A DNA stretch of 39,816 bases from the NCBI GenBank assembly GCA_910578185.1, contig CAJTPN010000026.1, forward strand, positions 1 to 39,816, written 5' to 3'. A program made the translations under genes and the position numbers. The stretch is from an uncultured Acetatifactor sp. Lineage in GTDB: Bacteria > Bacillota > Clostridia > Lachnospirales > Lachnospiraceae. The notes under the pieces were generated by a model. The model was not told the DNA's origin. It saw nothing but the letters and a program-made list of their open reading frames with translations, and did not search any database. Each line of letters begins with the position of its first letter. Position 1 is the first letter of the stretch. Below, piece by piece: positions 16,973-26,279 of the stretch.

Positions 16973-18263
16973 AATGAAAACAGTGATTATGGCAGGGGGC
17001 AGAGGGACAAGGATCTCCTCCATCGCATCGGATATTCCAAAGCCAATGATTAAAATAGATGGCAAACCTGTGCTGGAACATGAAATCATCTGCCTGCGTG
17101 AGCAGGGGTATAGGGATATCATAATTACGGTCAGCCATCTTGGACAGGTTATTATGGATTATTTTGGCGACGGAAGCAGTTTGGGCGTAAAAATTGAGTA
17201 TTTTTTTGAAGAAGAGCCCTTGGGGACAGCAGGCGCCCTATACAGAATTTCAGACAAATTATCGGATGATTTTTTATTGCTGAATGCGGATGCAATTTTT
17301 GATGTAGATTTTAACCGCTTTACGGCCTATCACAGGGAGAAAGGGGGATTTGTCACCTTATTTACACATCCCAACAGTCATCCCTATGACAGTGGGCTAA
17401 TTCTTGCGGATAAAGAGGGTTTGGTTGAAAAATGGCTGACAAAAGAGGATAAAAGGCCACAGTGGTATCAAAACAGGGTGAATGCAGGATTACATGTGAT
17501 AAGTAAAAAGCTGCTTATGGAAACCAGCCAACTGGCGAATGCAGGTAAAGTTGACCTTGACAGACAACTGCTGAAACCGTTGGCCGGAACGGGGAAGATG
17601 TTTTGTTATGACAGCCCGGAATATGTCAAGGACATGGGCACCCCGGATCGATATGAAAGCGTATGCAGCGACTTTATGGAAGGCCGGGTATCTGCAAAAA
17701 ACCTTCGGAATATGCAGAAAGCCGTCTTTCTGGATCGTGACGGCACAATCAACAAATATGTGGGTTTTCTGCGCAGCATAAATGATTTTGAGCTGCTGGA
17801 AGGTGTGGCCGACGCCATTAAAATAATGAATTCACTGGGGTATCTGGTTATTGTGGCAACAAATCAGCCTGTGATTGCAAGAGGCGAGGTGACGGTAAAA
17901 GAGCTTTTGGAAATACATTGTAAGATGGAGACTTTGCTGGGCTTGGAAGGAGCATATCTGGACGCCGTCTATTATTGTCCTCATCATCCTCATAAAGGCT
18001 ATGAAGGCGAAATAGCCGAATTAAAAACAGAATGCTGCTGCAGAAAACCAAAGCCCGGAATGCTTCTAAATGCTGCAAAAGATTTTAACATTGACCTGGG
18101 CTGTTCCTGGATGGTTGGAGACGGAGAAATCGATGTCAGGGCAGGGATTGCAGCCGGCTGCAAAACGGTACTGTTGGGACAAAATGACAGGGATTTCGGG
18201 CAGGATGCGACAGCGGAAAATTTACTGCAATTTGTAAAAGAGCATGTATGCACAGAAATGTAA
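16965..18263 (+). CDS. Heptose-1-phosphate guanylyltransferase / heptose bisphosphate phosphatase fusion (HddC-GmhB-like)
   Basis: A 432-residue two-domain protein. Residues about 4-230 form a sugar-phosphate nucleotidyltransferase (VIMAGGRGTRISS, IPKPMIKIDGKPVLEH, LLLNADAIFD, VNAGLHVI) like HddC. Residues about 250-430 form an HAD phosphatase of the GmhB type, with FLDRDGTIN, VATNQPVIARGE, the zinc-loop-like YYCPHHPHKG plus CCCRKPKPGM, and MVGDGEIDVRAG. Together with HddA- and GmhA-like proteins this gives all four steps from sedoheptulose 7-phosphate to GDP-D-glycero-D-manno-heptose. ATG 16965 is favoured because AGGAG lies 8 bases upstream; ATG 16974 is also possible. The guanylyl rather than another nucleotidyl specificity is inferred from the pathway. 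Confidence 0.85.
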   Translation: MHEMKTVIMAGGRGTRISSIASDIPKPMIKIDGKPVLEHEIICLREQGYRDIIITVSHLGQVIMDYFGDGSSLGVKIEYFFEEEPLGTAGALYRISDKLSDDFLLLNADAIFDVDFNRFTAYHREKGGFVTLFTHPNSHPYDSGLILADKEGLVEKWLTKEDKRPQWYQNRVNAGLHVISKKLLMETSQLANAGKVDLDRQLLKPLAGTGKMFCYDSPEYVKDMGTPDRYESVCSDFMEGRVSAKNLRNMQKAVFLDRDGTINKYVGFLRSINDFELLEGVADAIKIMNSLGYLVIVATNQPVIARGEVTVKELLEIHCKMETLLGLEGAYLDAVYYCPHHPHKGYEGEIAELKTECCCRKPKPGMLLNAAKDFNIDLGCSWMVGDGEIDVRAGIAAGCKTVLLGQNDRDFGQDATAENLLQFVKEHVCTEM

Positions 18264-18292
18264 TATTAACAAGAAAAGGTTCGGGAAAACGA

Positions 18293-19120
18293 ATGGGAGA
18301 CACTGCGGTTATTTTGCTAAATTATATAAGTTGGGAAGATACTCTGAAGGAGATAACGCTTTTAAAGGAAAGGCTTAATCTCGCGTATGAAGATATGGTG
18401 GTAATTGACAATGCTTCGCCTAATGAGTCGGAAATTCAGTTATCCCGCAATGCGGAAACGATGGGATACCAATTCCTGAAAGCCGAATATAACGGGGGTT
18501 ATGCTTCCGGAAACAATATTGGATTACGTTATGCGCTGGAGAAAGGTTATCGTTACGGTTGGATACTGAATAACGATATTTTAATTGAAGACAGCCATAT
18601 GCTTGATAAATTAAAACATGCGCTGGAATTGGCGCCGGATATTGCGGCGGTAAATCCGGATATCTATTCCCCTGACGGACACATGTATAATCGAGACGCC
18701 ATACGACCCTCTTTCTTTTACCAGACAATCGGTTCTCTGTTATACATACGCGCCGGACGCAGGATAAAGGATATGGGAGGATACGCATACATATATCGGC
18801 CCCAGGGCTGCTGCATGTTATTGGACTTAAAGAAATGTGCAAAGGTGGATTTCCTGGATGAACATACCTTTCTGTATTTTGAAGAAAATATTTTAGCGGA
18901 GAGACTTTTGGCAAAAGGATATCGTTGTGCATGCTGTATGGATGCAAGGGTTATTCACAATACATCAAAAACAGTTCGTTCACAGCTTCAAAAGAAGAAA
19001 TTGGGTCAGATTAAGCGAACCAGCTACAGATACTATCTGCAAAAATATCTGCACTATGGCATTTTACGGTATAAATTTTGTGAGCTGTTCTATAGAATGA
19101 AGTGTTTGATTTTGGACTAG
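18293..19120 (+). CDS. Glycosyltransferase family 2
   Basis: A 275-residue GT-A protein from ATG 18293 (MGDTAVILLNYISWEDT), the position where the family fold begins. An in-frame ATG at 18248 would overlap the previous gene and add 15 unconserved residues. Motifs are VVIDNASPNES, the donor-binding YNGGYASGNNIGL near residue 70 and WILNNDI, as in rhamnosyltransferase-like GT2 enzymes, with QGCCML and FLYFEEN downstream. It probably adds one sugar to the lipid-linked repeat unit in the cytoplasm. Donor and acceptor cannot be read from the sequence. Confidence 0.85.
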   Translation: MGDTAVILLNYISWEDTLKEITLLKERLNLAYEDMVVIDNASPNESEIQLSRNAETMGYQFLKAEYNGGYASGNNIGLRYALEKGYRYGWILNNDILIEDSHMLDKLKHALELAPDIAAVNPDIYSPDGHMYNRDAIRPSFFYQTIGSLLYIRAGRRIKDMGGYAYIYRPQGCCMLLDLKKCAKVDFLDEHTFLYFEENILAERLLAKGYRCACCMDARVIHNTSKTVRSQLQKKKLGQIKRTSYRYYLQKYLHYGILRYKFCELFYRMKCLILD

Positions 19121-19202
19121 GGTTTCGCCGGGCATCCCAAAGTTCGGCGCACGACGCTCAGGAAAGTGGTTTCAAGACACGTCCTGCGGAAAGGGTACGA
19201 CG

Positions 19203-20420
19203 TTGATAAACATACTATATATATCCATGGTTCTTCCCTACCATAATGTAGCAAGCGGCGGAGGAAAGACCTTTTATCACTATATTAAGGGCGTTCAGGA
19301 TGATCCGGATTTTCATGTGACATTGCTGGCCAAACAATTGCCCGGCGAAACGTTTGACACCCGGAACTTGGACAAGGTAAATTATCATGCGCTCTCTAAC
19401 CCAAAGCTTTCCATCAGGCACCCCTGGCTGGCTGCATCCGAGATATGGTCAAAGCTGAATCCCTTTCGCAAGTATGGAAATACTTTGCGGGAATCAATTT
19501 ACCGACAGGTAAGAGAATACCTTGACACCCTGATTTCTGTCAGGCCGGACGTGATTGTCTTGGAATTTACGGAAATGGTCTTGATGGCTCCGGAAATTAA
19601 AACGAGATTTCCGGAAGCGGTGATATTTGCTTCAGAACATGATGTTACGTTTTTGGGGCAGCAAAGAGCTTATCAGACAAAAAGAAATTTCATCCACAAA
19701 TTCCTTGGGTATATCCGTTATGAGGTTCGCAAAAGGAATGAACTTTATGCGCTGCGCTATTGCGACGTCGTAATGCCGCATAATCCCAAGGACCAAAAGC
19801 TTTTGACAGATAACGGTGTATCCGGTGAAAAAATATTTGTCCTGACACCGTATTTTTATAACAAGCCCATTGTGAGGCAGGCAAACCATAGAGATATTCT
19901 TTTTTATGGCGCAATGGGAAGAGCTGAGAACTGTGAAGCGGTTATTTGGTTTCTTGACCGGGTTATGCCTGAGATTACCGATCTGGACATTCGTTTGATT
20001 GTCTTGGGAGCAAATCCGCAGCAAAGTATTTTGGAGCGTTGTTCGGAGCGGGTCATTGTAACTGGGTTTGTAGAAAATGTTACCCCTTATTTTGAGACTT
20101 GCATGTGTATGGTAGTACCTTTGCAAAATGGCGCCGGAATTAAAATTAAGGTTTTGGAAGCGTTGGCGGCCGGCATACCGGTTTTGACAAACAAAATTGG
20201 AATAGAAGGTATCGATGCCAAATCAGGACAAGATTATCTGCACTGTGAAACGCCGGAAGCATATGAAAGCGCCATACGGGCAATGTATAAAGGCGATATT
20301 GATCTGCGGCGAATGTCGGAAAGTGCCACAGCATTTATGAAGCAGAATTATGACCTGATACAGGCTTTGGAGGATTATAAGAATTGTATAAAGAGATCGG
20401 TTTGGAACAAAGACAACTAG
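19203..20420 (+). CDS. Glycosyltransferase family 1/4 (GT-B fold)
   Basis: A 405-residue protein. The N-terminus (ILYISMVLPYHNVASGGGKTFYH) is a GT-B donor/acceptor loop. The C-terminal half has ILFYGAMGRAEN, VIVTGFVENVTPYF, and VPLQNGAGIKIKVLEALAAGIPVLT, the classical GT1/GT4 nucleotide-sugar-binding region. The only start consistent with the first beta strand is TTG 19203, preceded by GGAAAGGG. It follows an 82-base gap in which I see no clear signal. It is a cytosolic repeat-unit transferase of unknown sugar specificity. Confidence 0.88.
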   Translation: MINILYISMVLPYHNVASGGGKTFYHYIKGVQDDPDFHVTLLAKQLPGETFDTRNLDKVNYHALSNPKLSIRHPWLAASEIWSKLNPFRKYGNTLRESIYRQVREYLDTLISVRPDVIVLEFTEMVLMAPEIKTRFPEAVIFASEHDVTFLGQQRAYQTKRNFIHKFLGYIRYEVRKRNELYALRYCDVVMPHNPKDQKLLTDNGVSGEKIFVLTPYFYNKPIVRQANHRDILFYGAMGRAENCEAVIWFLDRVMPEITDLDIRLIVLGANPQQSILERCSERVIVTGFVENVTPYFETCMCMVVPLQNGAGIKIKVLEALAAGIPVLTNKIGIEGIDAKSGQDYLHCETPEAYESAIRAMYKGDIDLRRMSESATAFMKQNYDLIQALEDYKNCIKRSVWNKDN

Positions 20421-21631
20421 CCCCGGGAGCAATCACGGCATGTAAAAGTTGTAACAGAATATTCTTTTATCTTGCGTATGCGCTCTATTTTGTGGCGGAT
20501 TATGTGGAACTATATACATCCGTAAGTGCGGAAGCCCTGTTAAAGGCCATGCACCTGTGCAAATATGGTTCGTATGGTATTTTCCTTTTGATTGTTTTGT
20601 GTCGGCTTTTCACCGAAAAAAATACTACAGTACAAAAGGCGCTGGGTTGGTTTGCTTTACTGGCTGTAATTGTGTATCAGGCAGCTTTTCACAATTCTAA
20701 TTCCATATTGATGGTCCTGATTATCAGTTACGCTTTTGCAGAGGACGACATCCGGAAATTTGCGGTATGGAACCTATGGTTGAATGTGATAATGTATTTT
20801 TTTACCTTGCTTGCTGTGCCGATAGGACTAAGCGAAAATGTGATATGGCAGGGGGATATTAAGCTTGGGATTGCACGCATTCGAAACTCCCTTGGGTTTA
20901 ATTATCCCGGACAGCTTCCAATGTCTCTCACACCCATTGTGTTTTTATACTATTATTTGAGAGACCGGCGAATATCGGTATTTGAAAATATTTTCTGGAT
21001 ATCTATGCTTGGAGTGGCATTTGCTGTCAGCCAGACAATCATGCCAATTCTGGTTACCGGTGGTTTTATTTTGTTTTTTAATATCGCTAACAGAAGAGAA
21101 CGTTTTCATAATCCAAAGAGAGGACAAGCAAAGCACTGCATCCCTTATATTGCATATGCCTGTGGGGGAATTACATTTTTGTTGACCTGGCTTTATGACA
21201 AACGGCTTCCTGCTGCAGTGATTATAGATAACCTCATAACGGGCAGATTACATTTAAACTGGGAAGGAGCACAGCATTTTGGCATCAGCCTATTTGGCTC
21301 CGGGTACAAAAACGGTTTCTCATTGGGGTGGTATCTATATCTGGATTCAGAGTATTTTTATATGTTGATATCAAATGGGATCTTATATACTGCAGCAGCC
21401 CTTTGGATGTGGAAGGCCGTAATTGAATGGTCAGTCAAAGCCAATGACCGAATAATGACGTTGATCTTTTGCTTTATGGCAGTCAACGCCATTGTCAATA
21501 ATGGTATTTATAACCTGTTATTTTTACCGTTTATTATTGTTTTATATCCGTCCATAGAATCCAAATTAAATCCACACGGCGGAACAAATTGTTACAGGCG
21601 GCAATTGAATAGTCAAGGGAGAAAACAATGA
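20384..21631 (+). CDS. O-antigen/polysaccharide polymerase-like membrane protein (Wzy-like)
   Basis: A 415-residue protein with about ten hydrophobic segments and a large loop carrying NLITGRLHLNWEGAQHFG, GSGY, and then LDSEYFYMLISNGILY. This pattern is seen in Wzy-like polymerases of gut clostridia. It lies directly before a chain-length protein, the usual Wzy-Wzz arrangement. The frame overlaps the upstream glycosyltransferase by 37 bases and the start is uncertain (TTG 20384 or TTG 20402, neither with a strong ribosome site). It overlaps the next gene as ATGA. Wzy families are poorly conserved, so the call rests on topology and context. Confidence 0.72.
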   Translation: MYKEIGLEQRQLAPGAITACKSCNRIFFYLAYALYFVADYVELYTSVSAEALLKAMHLCKYGSYGIFLLIVLCRLFTEKNTTVQKALGWFALLAVIVYQAAFHNSNSILMVLIISYAFAEDDIRKFAVWNLWLNVIMYFFTLLAVPIGLSENVIWQGDIKLGIARIRNSLGFNYPGQLPMSLTPIVFLYYYLRDRRISVFENIFWISMLGVAFAVSQTIMPILVTGGFILFFNIANRRERFHNPKRGQAKHCIPYIAYACGGITFLLTWLYDKRLPAAVIIDNLITGRLHLNWEGAQHFGISLFGSGYKNGFSLGWYLYLDSEYFYMLISNGILYTAAALWMWKAVIEWSVKANDRIMTLIFCFMAVNAIVNNGIYNLLFLPFIIVLYPSIESKLNPHGGTNCYRRQLNSQGRKQ

Positions 21632-22944
21632 AAATTTTGTATTTGACAACATTACTTAAAATGACATGGGAAACGAGAAAAAGTAAAAGGACAATTATCA
21701 TCATACTGCTATGCACGATTCTTATGGCATTTGCAGGCGTTTTGGCTATCCGGAAAGCGATGGGGGAACGCAGCAGGGAAATAGTGGAATATCAGTCCGC
21801 AATGTCCAATTACGAGAAAAACCTGGAGGAAATGAATACCTCTTTGACTGCGCTTTTGTCGAACCAGAAAACGATACAGGGGCAGTATGACACACAGAAA
21901 AAATATTGTGAAGAATCCATATATATGCAAATGGATGGAAATGCTTTTTATCAGGGAGATATTCGATATTCCATTACGACCTCCACAAATATGGTCTATC
22001 TGACCAGCGCACTGACAAGTTACATAAACGGAGCGGCGTTTCGCGAAAGCCTTTCCAAGCAATTTGGAAATGTGGACAGCACATATTTAAAGGAAGTCAT
22101 CAGTTGTGTTACCACCGGCAATATATTGTTGATTACGGTATATCATTACGATGCAAAGATTGCCGAACAGCTGCTGGAGCTTGTGGATAAGACGCTTACC
22201 CAGCATGTTCCGACGATTGCAAAGACACAAGGTGAATTTACGCTAACCGTTATGGAAAGCTCCGTTTCCAAGAAGGCTGATATTGCGATTGTCAACACAC
22301 AAAACGCATCGCTTAACAGCTTGCGGACTTATACAACCGCTTTGGCCGATGTAAAAAACGCAATCTCAAATAAACAGCAGGATATAGAATTTTATCAGAC
22401 TGAAAATTATCCGGAAGAAGTAGTGGCCTTATCCGCAGCGGAAATGGCCAAAAAAGAAATCATCTTTTTGGCATTGGGCGTTATCCTGGGGATCTGTGTA
22501 TTGGTATGCCGAACATTACTGCAAGTCATGCTGGGAAAAACAATTTCCAACTCCGACTTTTTTACTTCATTAAACCTGACGGTTTTAGGAGATTACGGAA
22601 GCAAATCGGAAGAGAACGCTATTTCAGAAAAAATAGGACAACAGCTGGATTTATATGCGATCCATTTTCAGGCCGAAAAAATTTATCTGATTGATTTGTC
22701 CAATGATAGTTTTCCGGAAGATTATATGAGGCAATATCAAACTTGCCTGGAAGACACCGGCGCGGCAATTTCCTGTGCAAGCTCAGAAGAAAATCAGGAG
22801 TTAATAGAACGAAATATGGTAAAGAACGGAAATATTTTGTTCGCTGTCAAGATCGGCCAGACTACCTATAAGAAGTTTGAGGAGTATTACGGAATCTGTA
22901 AACAATTTCATTTGAATGTGGTTGGAGTTATTTTTACCAAATAA
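21628..22944 (+). CDS. Chain-length determinant / polysaccharide co-polymerase-like (Wzz-like)
   Basis: A 438-residue protein. The topology is one membrane segment near residues 22-44 (TIIIILLCTILMAFAGVLAI), about 220 extracytoplasmic residues with coiled-coil-rich ends, a second membrane segment near residues 272-292 (IFLALGVILGICVLVCRTLL), then about 145 cytoplasmic residues. That is the PCP architecture of Wzz/CapA-like regulators. The cytoplasmic tail (LTVLGDYGS, DLYAIHFQAEKIYLIDLS) resembles a degenerate BY-kinase-like domain without a visible Walker A motif. It is coupled to the polymerase upstream by ATGA overlap. Confidence 0.75.
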   Translation: MKILYLTTLLKMTWETRKSKRTIIIILLCTILMAFAGVLAIRKAMGERSREIVEYQSAMSNYEKNLEEMNTSLTALLSNQKTIQGQYDTQKKYCEESIYMQMDGNAFYQGDIRYSITTSTNMVYLTSALTSYINGAAFRESLSKQFGNVDSTYLKEVISCVTTGNILLITVYHYDAKIAEQLLELVDKTLTQHVPTIAKTQGEFTLTVMESSVSKKADIAIVNTQNASLNSLRTYTTALADVKNAISNKQQDIEFYQTENYPEEVVALSAAEMAKKEIIFLALGVILGICVLVCRTLLQVMLGKTISNSDFFTSLNLTVLGDYGSKSEENAISEKIGQQLDLYAIHFQAEKIYLIDLSNDSFPEDYMRQYQTCLEDTGAAISCASSEENQELIERNMVKNGNILFAVKIGQTTYKKFEEYYGICKQFHLNVVGVIFTK

Positions 22945-22976
22945 AATGAAAATTTTTCGGGGCGGGATTTGATAAT

Positions 22977-23723
22977 ATGAAGAAACAACCTTTACTGAAT
23001 ACCTATATAAATAATGTGGATATTGACGAAGCCATGGATATGATTGAACACATGATTCATGGCCCTGAAAAGTCTTACATCGTGCCGATCAACGTAGATG
23101 TTGTGATTAAAATCGAACATGATGATTACCTGAAAAAGATAACGGATCATGCGGATATGGTATTAGTAGATGGGAAACCTTTGGTTTGGATATCTAAATT
23201 ATATAATCGTCCTGTAAAAGCCAAGATCTCCGGTTCTGACCTGGTTCCTCTGCTCTGTTGCCTGGCAGCCGAAAAAGGATATTCGTTATTTATCCTGGGC
23301 GGAAAAGAAGGCGTTGCCGAAAGGGCTAGGATGAAATTGGAAAAAAAGAATTCCAGTATTAAAATTGTGGGAACATACGCACCTCCGCTGGGATTTGAGA
23401 AGGATGAGGCTGAAATCAATAAAATAAACGAGATGATTTCTGCGGTACACCCGGATATCTTAATCGCCTGTTTTGGCTGTCCCAAACAGGAGAAATGGAT
23501 TTATGAAAATTATTGTAAATACGATGCGAAGGTATCTCTATGCGCCGGTGCTACGGTTGATTTTATGTCCGGAACTGTAAAAAGGGCTCCGCGTTGGATG
23601 AGCGATCATGGATTGGAATGGTTTTACCGATTTCTGCAGGAACCCAGAAGAATGTTCAAACGCTATTTTATAGACGACATTAAAATTATAAAGCTGATTG
23701 TGAAATATTGGAAAAAGCAGTAG
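22977..23723 (+). CDS. WecG/TagA/CpsF family glycosyltransferase (GT26)
   Basis: A 248-residue protein with the full set of GT26 signatures: VPINVDVVIKI, ADMVLVDGKPLVW, ISGSDLVP, FILGGKEGVAERA, LIACFGCPKQEKWI, CAGATVDFMSG, and RAPRWMSDHGLEWFYRFLQEPRRMFKRY (quoted in overlapping parts of one C-terminal motif). TagA/WecG enzymes add an N-acetylmannosamine-type residue to undecaprenyl-PP-GlcNAc, an early membrane step in teichoic acid or ECA-like synthesis. The C-terminal basic region fits membrane association. ATG 22977 follows GGGGCGGG. Confidence 0.9.
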   Translation: MKKQPLLNTYINNVDIDEAMDMIEHMIHGPEKSYIVPINVDVVIKIEHDDYLKKITDHADMVLVDGKPLVWISKLYNRPVKAKISGSDLVPLLCCLAAEKGYSLFILGGKEGVAERARMKLEKKNSSIKIVGTYAPPLGFEKDEAEINKINEMISAVHPDILIACFGCPKQEKWIYENYCKYDAKVSLCAGATVDFMSGTVKRAPRWMSDHGLEWFYRFLQEPRRMFKRYFIDDIKIIKLIVKYWKKQ

Positions 23724-23854
23724 AAAAATGAGCGAGTACCATGCGTGTTCCGTATGATATGCGTGCATCGCCACAGCGTATACTGCAGCATGGTATATAG
23801 CTTTCTCAAAGCGTGTGGATGGAACACAGAAAAGTACAAAAGGAAGTGATATTT

Positions 23855-24514
23855 ATGTTGGAAGAAAGATTGCAGAAGCATATTCTGCTGCTTACTAAAA
23901 GATATCCTGCGTTAAAGCCCGTCAGCCAGGAAATCATTGATGCATATTTAATTATGGAAACGTGTTTTTCATGCAACGGCAAATTATTGATTGCCGGAAA
24001 TGGGGGATCTGCCGCTGATTCGGAACATATTGCCGGAGAATTGATGAAAAGATTCAAAATTCCACGTCCTGTCCCGCCTGAATTTGCCTCAAAGTTAAAG
24101 GAAATCGACTCCGCAAGAGGTGAGGTTCTTGCCAAAAACCTGGAGCGATCTCTAATGGCGATTCCGTTGGTGGCACATGAAGCGCTTTCTACCGCATATA
24201 TAAATGATGTGGACGGACTTGGCGTTTTTGCACAGCAGCTCTTTGGATTTGGACGACAGGGCGATGTCTTCTTAGGAATTTCAACTTCCGGAAACAGCGA
24301 GAATGTAATAAATGCCGCAGTAGTTGCAAAAGCGCTGGGGATTAAGGTTATCGGATTGACCGGGGCAGGCGGTGGAAAGCTTGCGGCTATGTCCGATGTG
24401 GCTGTCAAAGTCCCGGAGGAAGAAACATACATAATCCAGGAACTGCATTTGCCGATTTATCATTCATGGTGTATGATGCTGGAAGAAAAATTTTTTGGAA
24501 TGTTGGATAAATAA
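23855..24514 (+). CDS. gmhA: Sedoheptulose-7-phosphate isomerase (GmhA-like SIS protein)
   Basis: A 219-residue protein. The SIS domain is in the GmhA form: LLIAGNGGSAADSEHIAGELMKRF (quoted from residues about 43-66, in two overlapping motifs), LGISTSGNSENVINA and the catalytic-region HLPIYHSWCMMLEE. GmhA converts sedoheptulose 7-phosphate to D-glycero-D-manno-heptose 7-phosphate, the first step for the HddA-like and HddC-GmhB-like proteins encoded 6-8 kb upstream. ATG 23855 follows AAAAGGAAGT. An in-frame upstream start at 23813 would add unconserved residues. A 130-base gap precedes the gene with no clear promoter. Confidence 0.88.
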   Translation: MLEERLQKHILLLTKRYPALKPVSQEIIDAYLIMETCFSCNGKLLIAGNGGSAADSEHIAGELMKRFKIPRPVPPEFASKLKEIDSARGEVLAKNLERSLMAIPLVAHEALSTAYINDVDGLGVFAQQLFGFGRQGDVFLGISTSGNSENVINAAVVAKALGIKVIGLTGAGGGKLAAMSDVAVKVPEEETYIIQELHLPIYHSWCMMLEEKFFGMLDK

Positions 24515-24516
24515 AA

Positions 24517-26061
24517 ATGTCTGATACTAATATTGTAAAAAAGAATTCTTTTAAAACCTTAAATACATTGTTCTGGTCTATATCAGCATCCATATTTGGC
24601 TATGTGATCAGTTTTTTTGTCACCCCCTATATTTCCGGTAAGATGGGCATTGAAGCATATGGTTATGTCACATTGACTAAGACAATCGTGGAATATGGCA
24701 CGTTAATTTCAACCGCGCTAAATTCCTATGCCGTTAGATTTATCGGAGTAGAATATCACAAGAAAAATTATGATAAGGCAAATGCCTATTACAATTCCGT
24801 ATTGATTGCCAACGGGGTTCTGGGTTTTTTTGTGCTGTTTTTGGCAGTATTATTTGCCGTAAATATGAATTCCTTTTTAAAGGTACCTGCCGGGTTACTG
24901 TCAGATGTGAGAAAGTTATTTATCTTATCTTTTGTGAACTTTGCGATTACGACAATTATGGCGGTTCTTTCCGCAGCGGCATACCTGAAGGATAAACTTG
25001 ATTATTACTACGCCTTTCGGACATTTGGATATCTTGCCGAAGGGTTATCATTAATCTTTCTGTTTCGCTTTGGAAATGCCAATTTATACTATATTGGAGT
25101 TGGGTATGTAATAGATTCTCTGGTTATCCTGATTTCAAGGATCTGGATGACTGGAAAGCTGACGCCGGAGCTTCAATTCAGCAAACATTTCTTTCGGCTT
25201 GCGCTGGTAAAAGAATTGGTGCTGAACGGTATTTGGAATTCCATAAACGCGCTGGGAAATATATTAAATTCCGGCCTGGATATTATGATTACAAATCTTA
25301 TGCTGTCGTCGTCAGAATTGGGTCTGTTGGGGGTGGTCAAAAACTTCCCCGTTATGTTTGTCATGGTATATCAGTTGACGGCACAGCTATTCCAACCGGC
25401 TCTGTTGAAGTGCTACGCGCAAAACGATAAAGAGGGATTAAAAAGTAAGTTGACTTTTTCCATGAAAATGTCCGGGCTGGTTACTTATATTGTTTTTGCG
25501 GGCTTTGTGGCAATCGGAGAAAACTTCTATCGTTTATGGCTGCCCGGAGAAAATGCAGGAGTATTGTATATTCTGACGATACTGGCATTGCTGCCCAATG
25601 CGTTTGAAGGGATTATTTATCCCTGTTATTATATTTATACATTGTATGTAAAGAATAAGATTCCTTGTTTGATTACCGTAATCTGTGGTATTTTAAATGT
25701 TGTGAGCATGTATTTTCTGATAAAGAACACTTCTGCAGGCGTTTACGCCGTATTGGCTACAACAGTTTTTGTAATGGCCATAACATCATTTATTACAAAT
25801 CCAATTTACATGTGCAGGTGTTTAAAGGTAAACAAACGCTTTCTATATAAGACCATTTTAAGAGGAATCTTCAGCTGCGCTGCCATGAGTGTTGTTTTGC
25901 GCTGGATTGGGAAAGGTCTTGCTCCAGATTCCTGGATTTCTTTGGCCGGAACAGTGCTTTTGCTGGTACTTACAGGGGCAGGTATTTACTATCTTCTGAT
26001 GTTTAATTTGGAAGAGAAAAAGATGATTTCTCAAAAAATACGCAGCGTATTAAAAAGTTAA
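24517..26061 (+). CDS. Polysaccharide flippase, MOP/PST family (Wzx-like), second of three
   Basis: A 514-residue polytopic protein starting 2 bases after the gmhA stop. The N-terminus (FWSISASIFGYVISFFVTPYIS) and the YVTLTKTIVEYG segment are MOP-family; the rest alternates hydrophobic helices in the 12-14 segment pattern. It is the last gene of the plus-strand block, directly before the hairpin at 26069-26120. With the Wzy- and Wzz-like genes upstream it could form a complete Wzx/Wzy/Wzz set for one glycan. Confidence 0.9.
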   Translation: MSDTNIVKKNSFKTLNTLFWSISASIFGYVISFFVTPYISGKMGIEAYGYVTLTKTIVEYGTLISTALNSYAVRFIGVEYHKKNYDKANAYYNSVLIANGVLGFFVLFLAVLFAVNMNSFLKVPAGLLSDVRKLFILSFVNFAITTIMAVLSAAAYLKDKLDYYYAFRTFGYLAEGLSLIFLFRFGNANLYYIGVGYVIDSLVILISRIWMTGKLTPELQFSKHFFRLALVKELVLNGIWNSINALGNILNSGLDIMITNLMLSSSELGLLGVVKNFPVMFVMVYQLTAQLFQPALLKCYAQNDKEGLKSKLTFSMKMSGLVTYIVFAGFVAIGENFYRLWLPGENAGVLYILTILALLPNAFEGIIYPCYYIYTLYVKNKIPCLITVICGILNVVSMYFLIKNTSAGVYAVLATTVFVMAITSFITNPIYMCRCLKVNKRFLYKTILRGIFSCAAMSVVLRWIGKGLAPDSWISLAGTVLLLVLTGAGIYYLLMFNLEEKKMISQKIRSVLKS

Positions 26062-26121
26062 TGCCAAAAAAGCATGTCTGAAAACCGCCTTTCATGGAAC
26101 GCAGTTTTCAGACACGCTTTA
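26062..26121 (-). terminator. Rho-independent terminator at the junction of the convergent blocks
   Basis: Arms of 17 bases at 26069-26085 and 26104-26120 are complementary with one exception, and flank an 18-base loop. Read on the minus strand, the exception is a G-U pair and the stem is followed by six T (26071-26066), so it should end transcripts arriving from tmk. On the plus strand the same position is an A-C mismatch and the T run is short, so termination of the plus block there would be weaker. Confidence 0.8.
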
Positions 26122-26279
26122 AAAAGATTACAACCGGAGCTTTTATCTTTTGTAATAAGGAAATGGTACCCACCGTTATGCTCTGCTGTTATCCTTCATC
26201 ACTATAGCACAAGGAATCCTAAAAGGAAAGCGATTGCGCTTATACTTTACATTTTCTTAACATCCTGTTTTCTTAAATA
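26122..26279. other. Non-coding remainder between terminator and tmk stop
   Basis: It contains a second, weaker inverted repeat (ATTACAA 26127-26133 with TTGTAAT 26150-26156) and a small stem AAGCG/CGCTT near 26227-26240. No coding potential was found on either strand beyond short overlaps. Confidence 0.45.
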
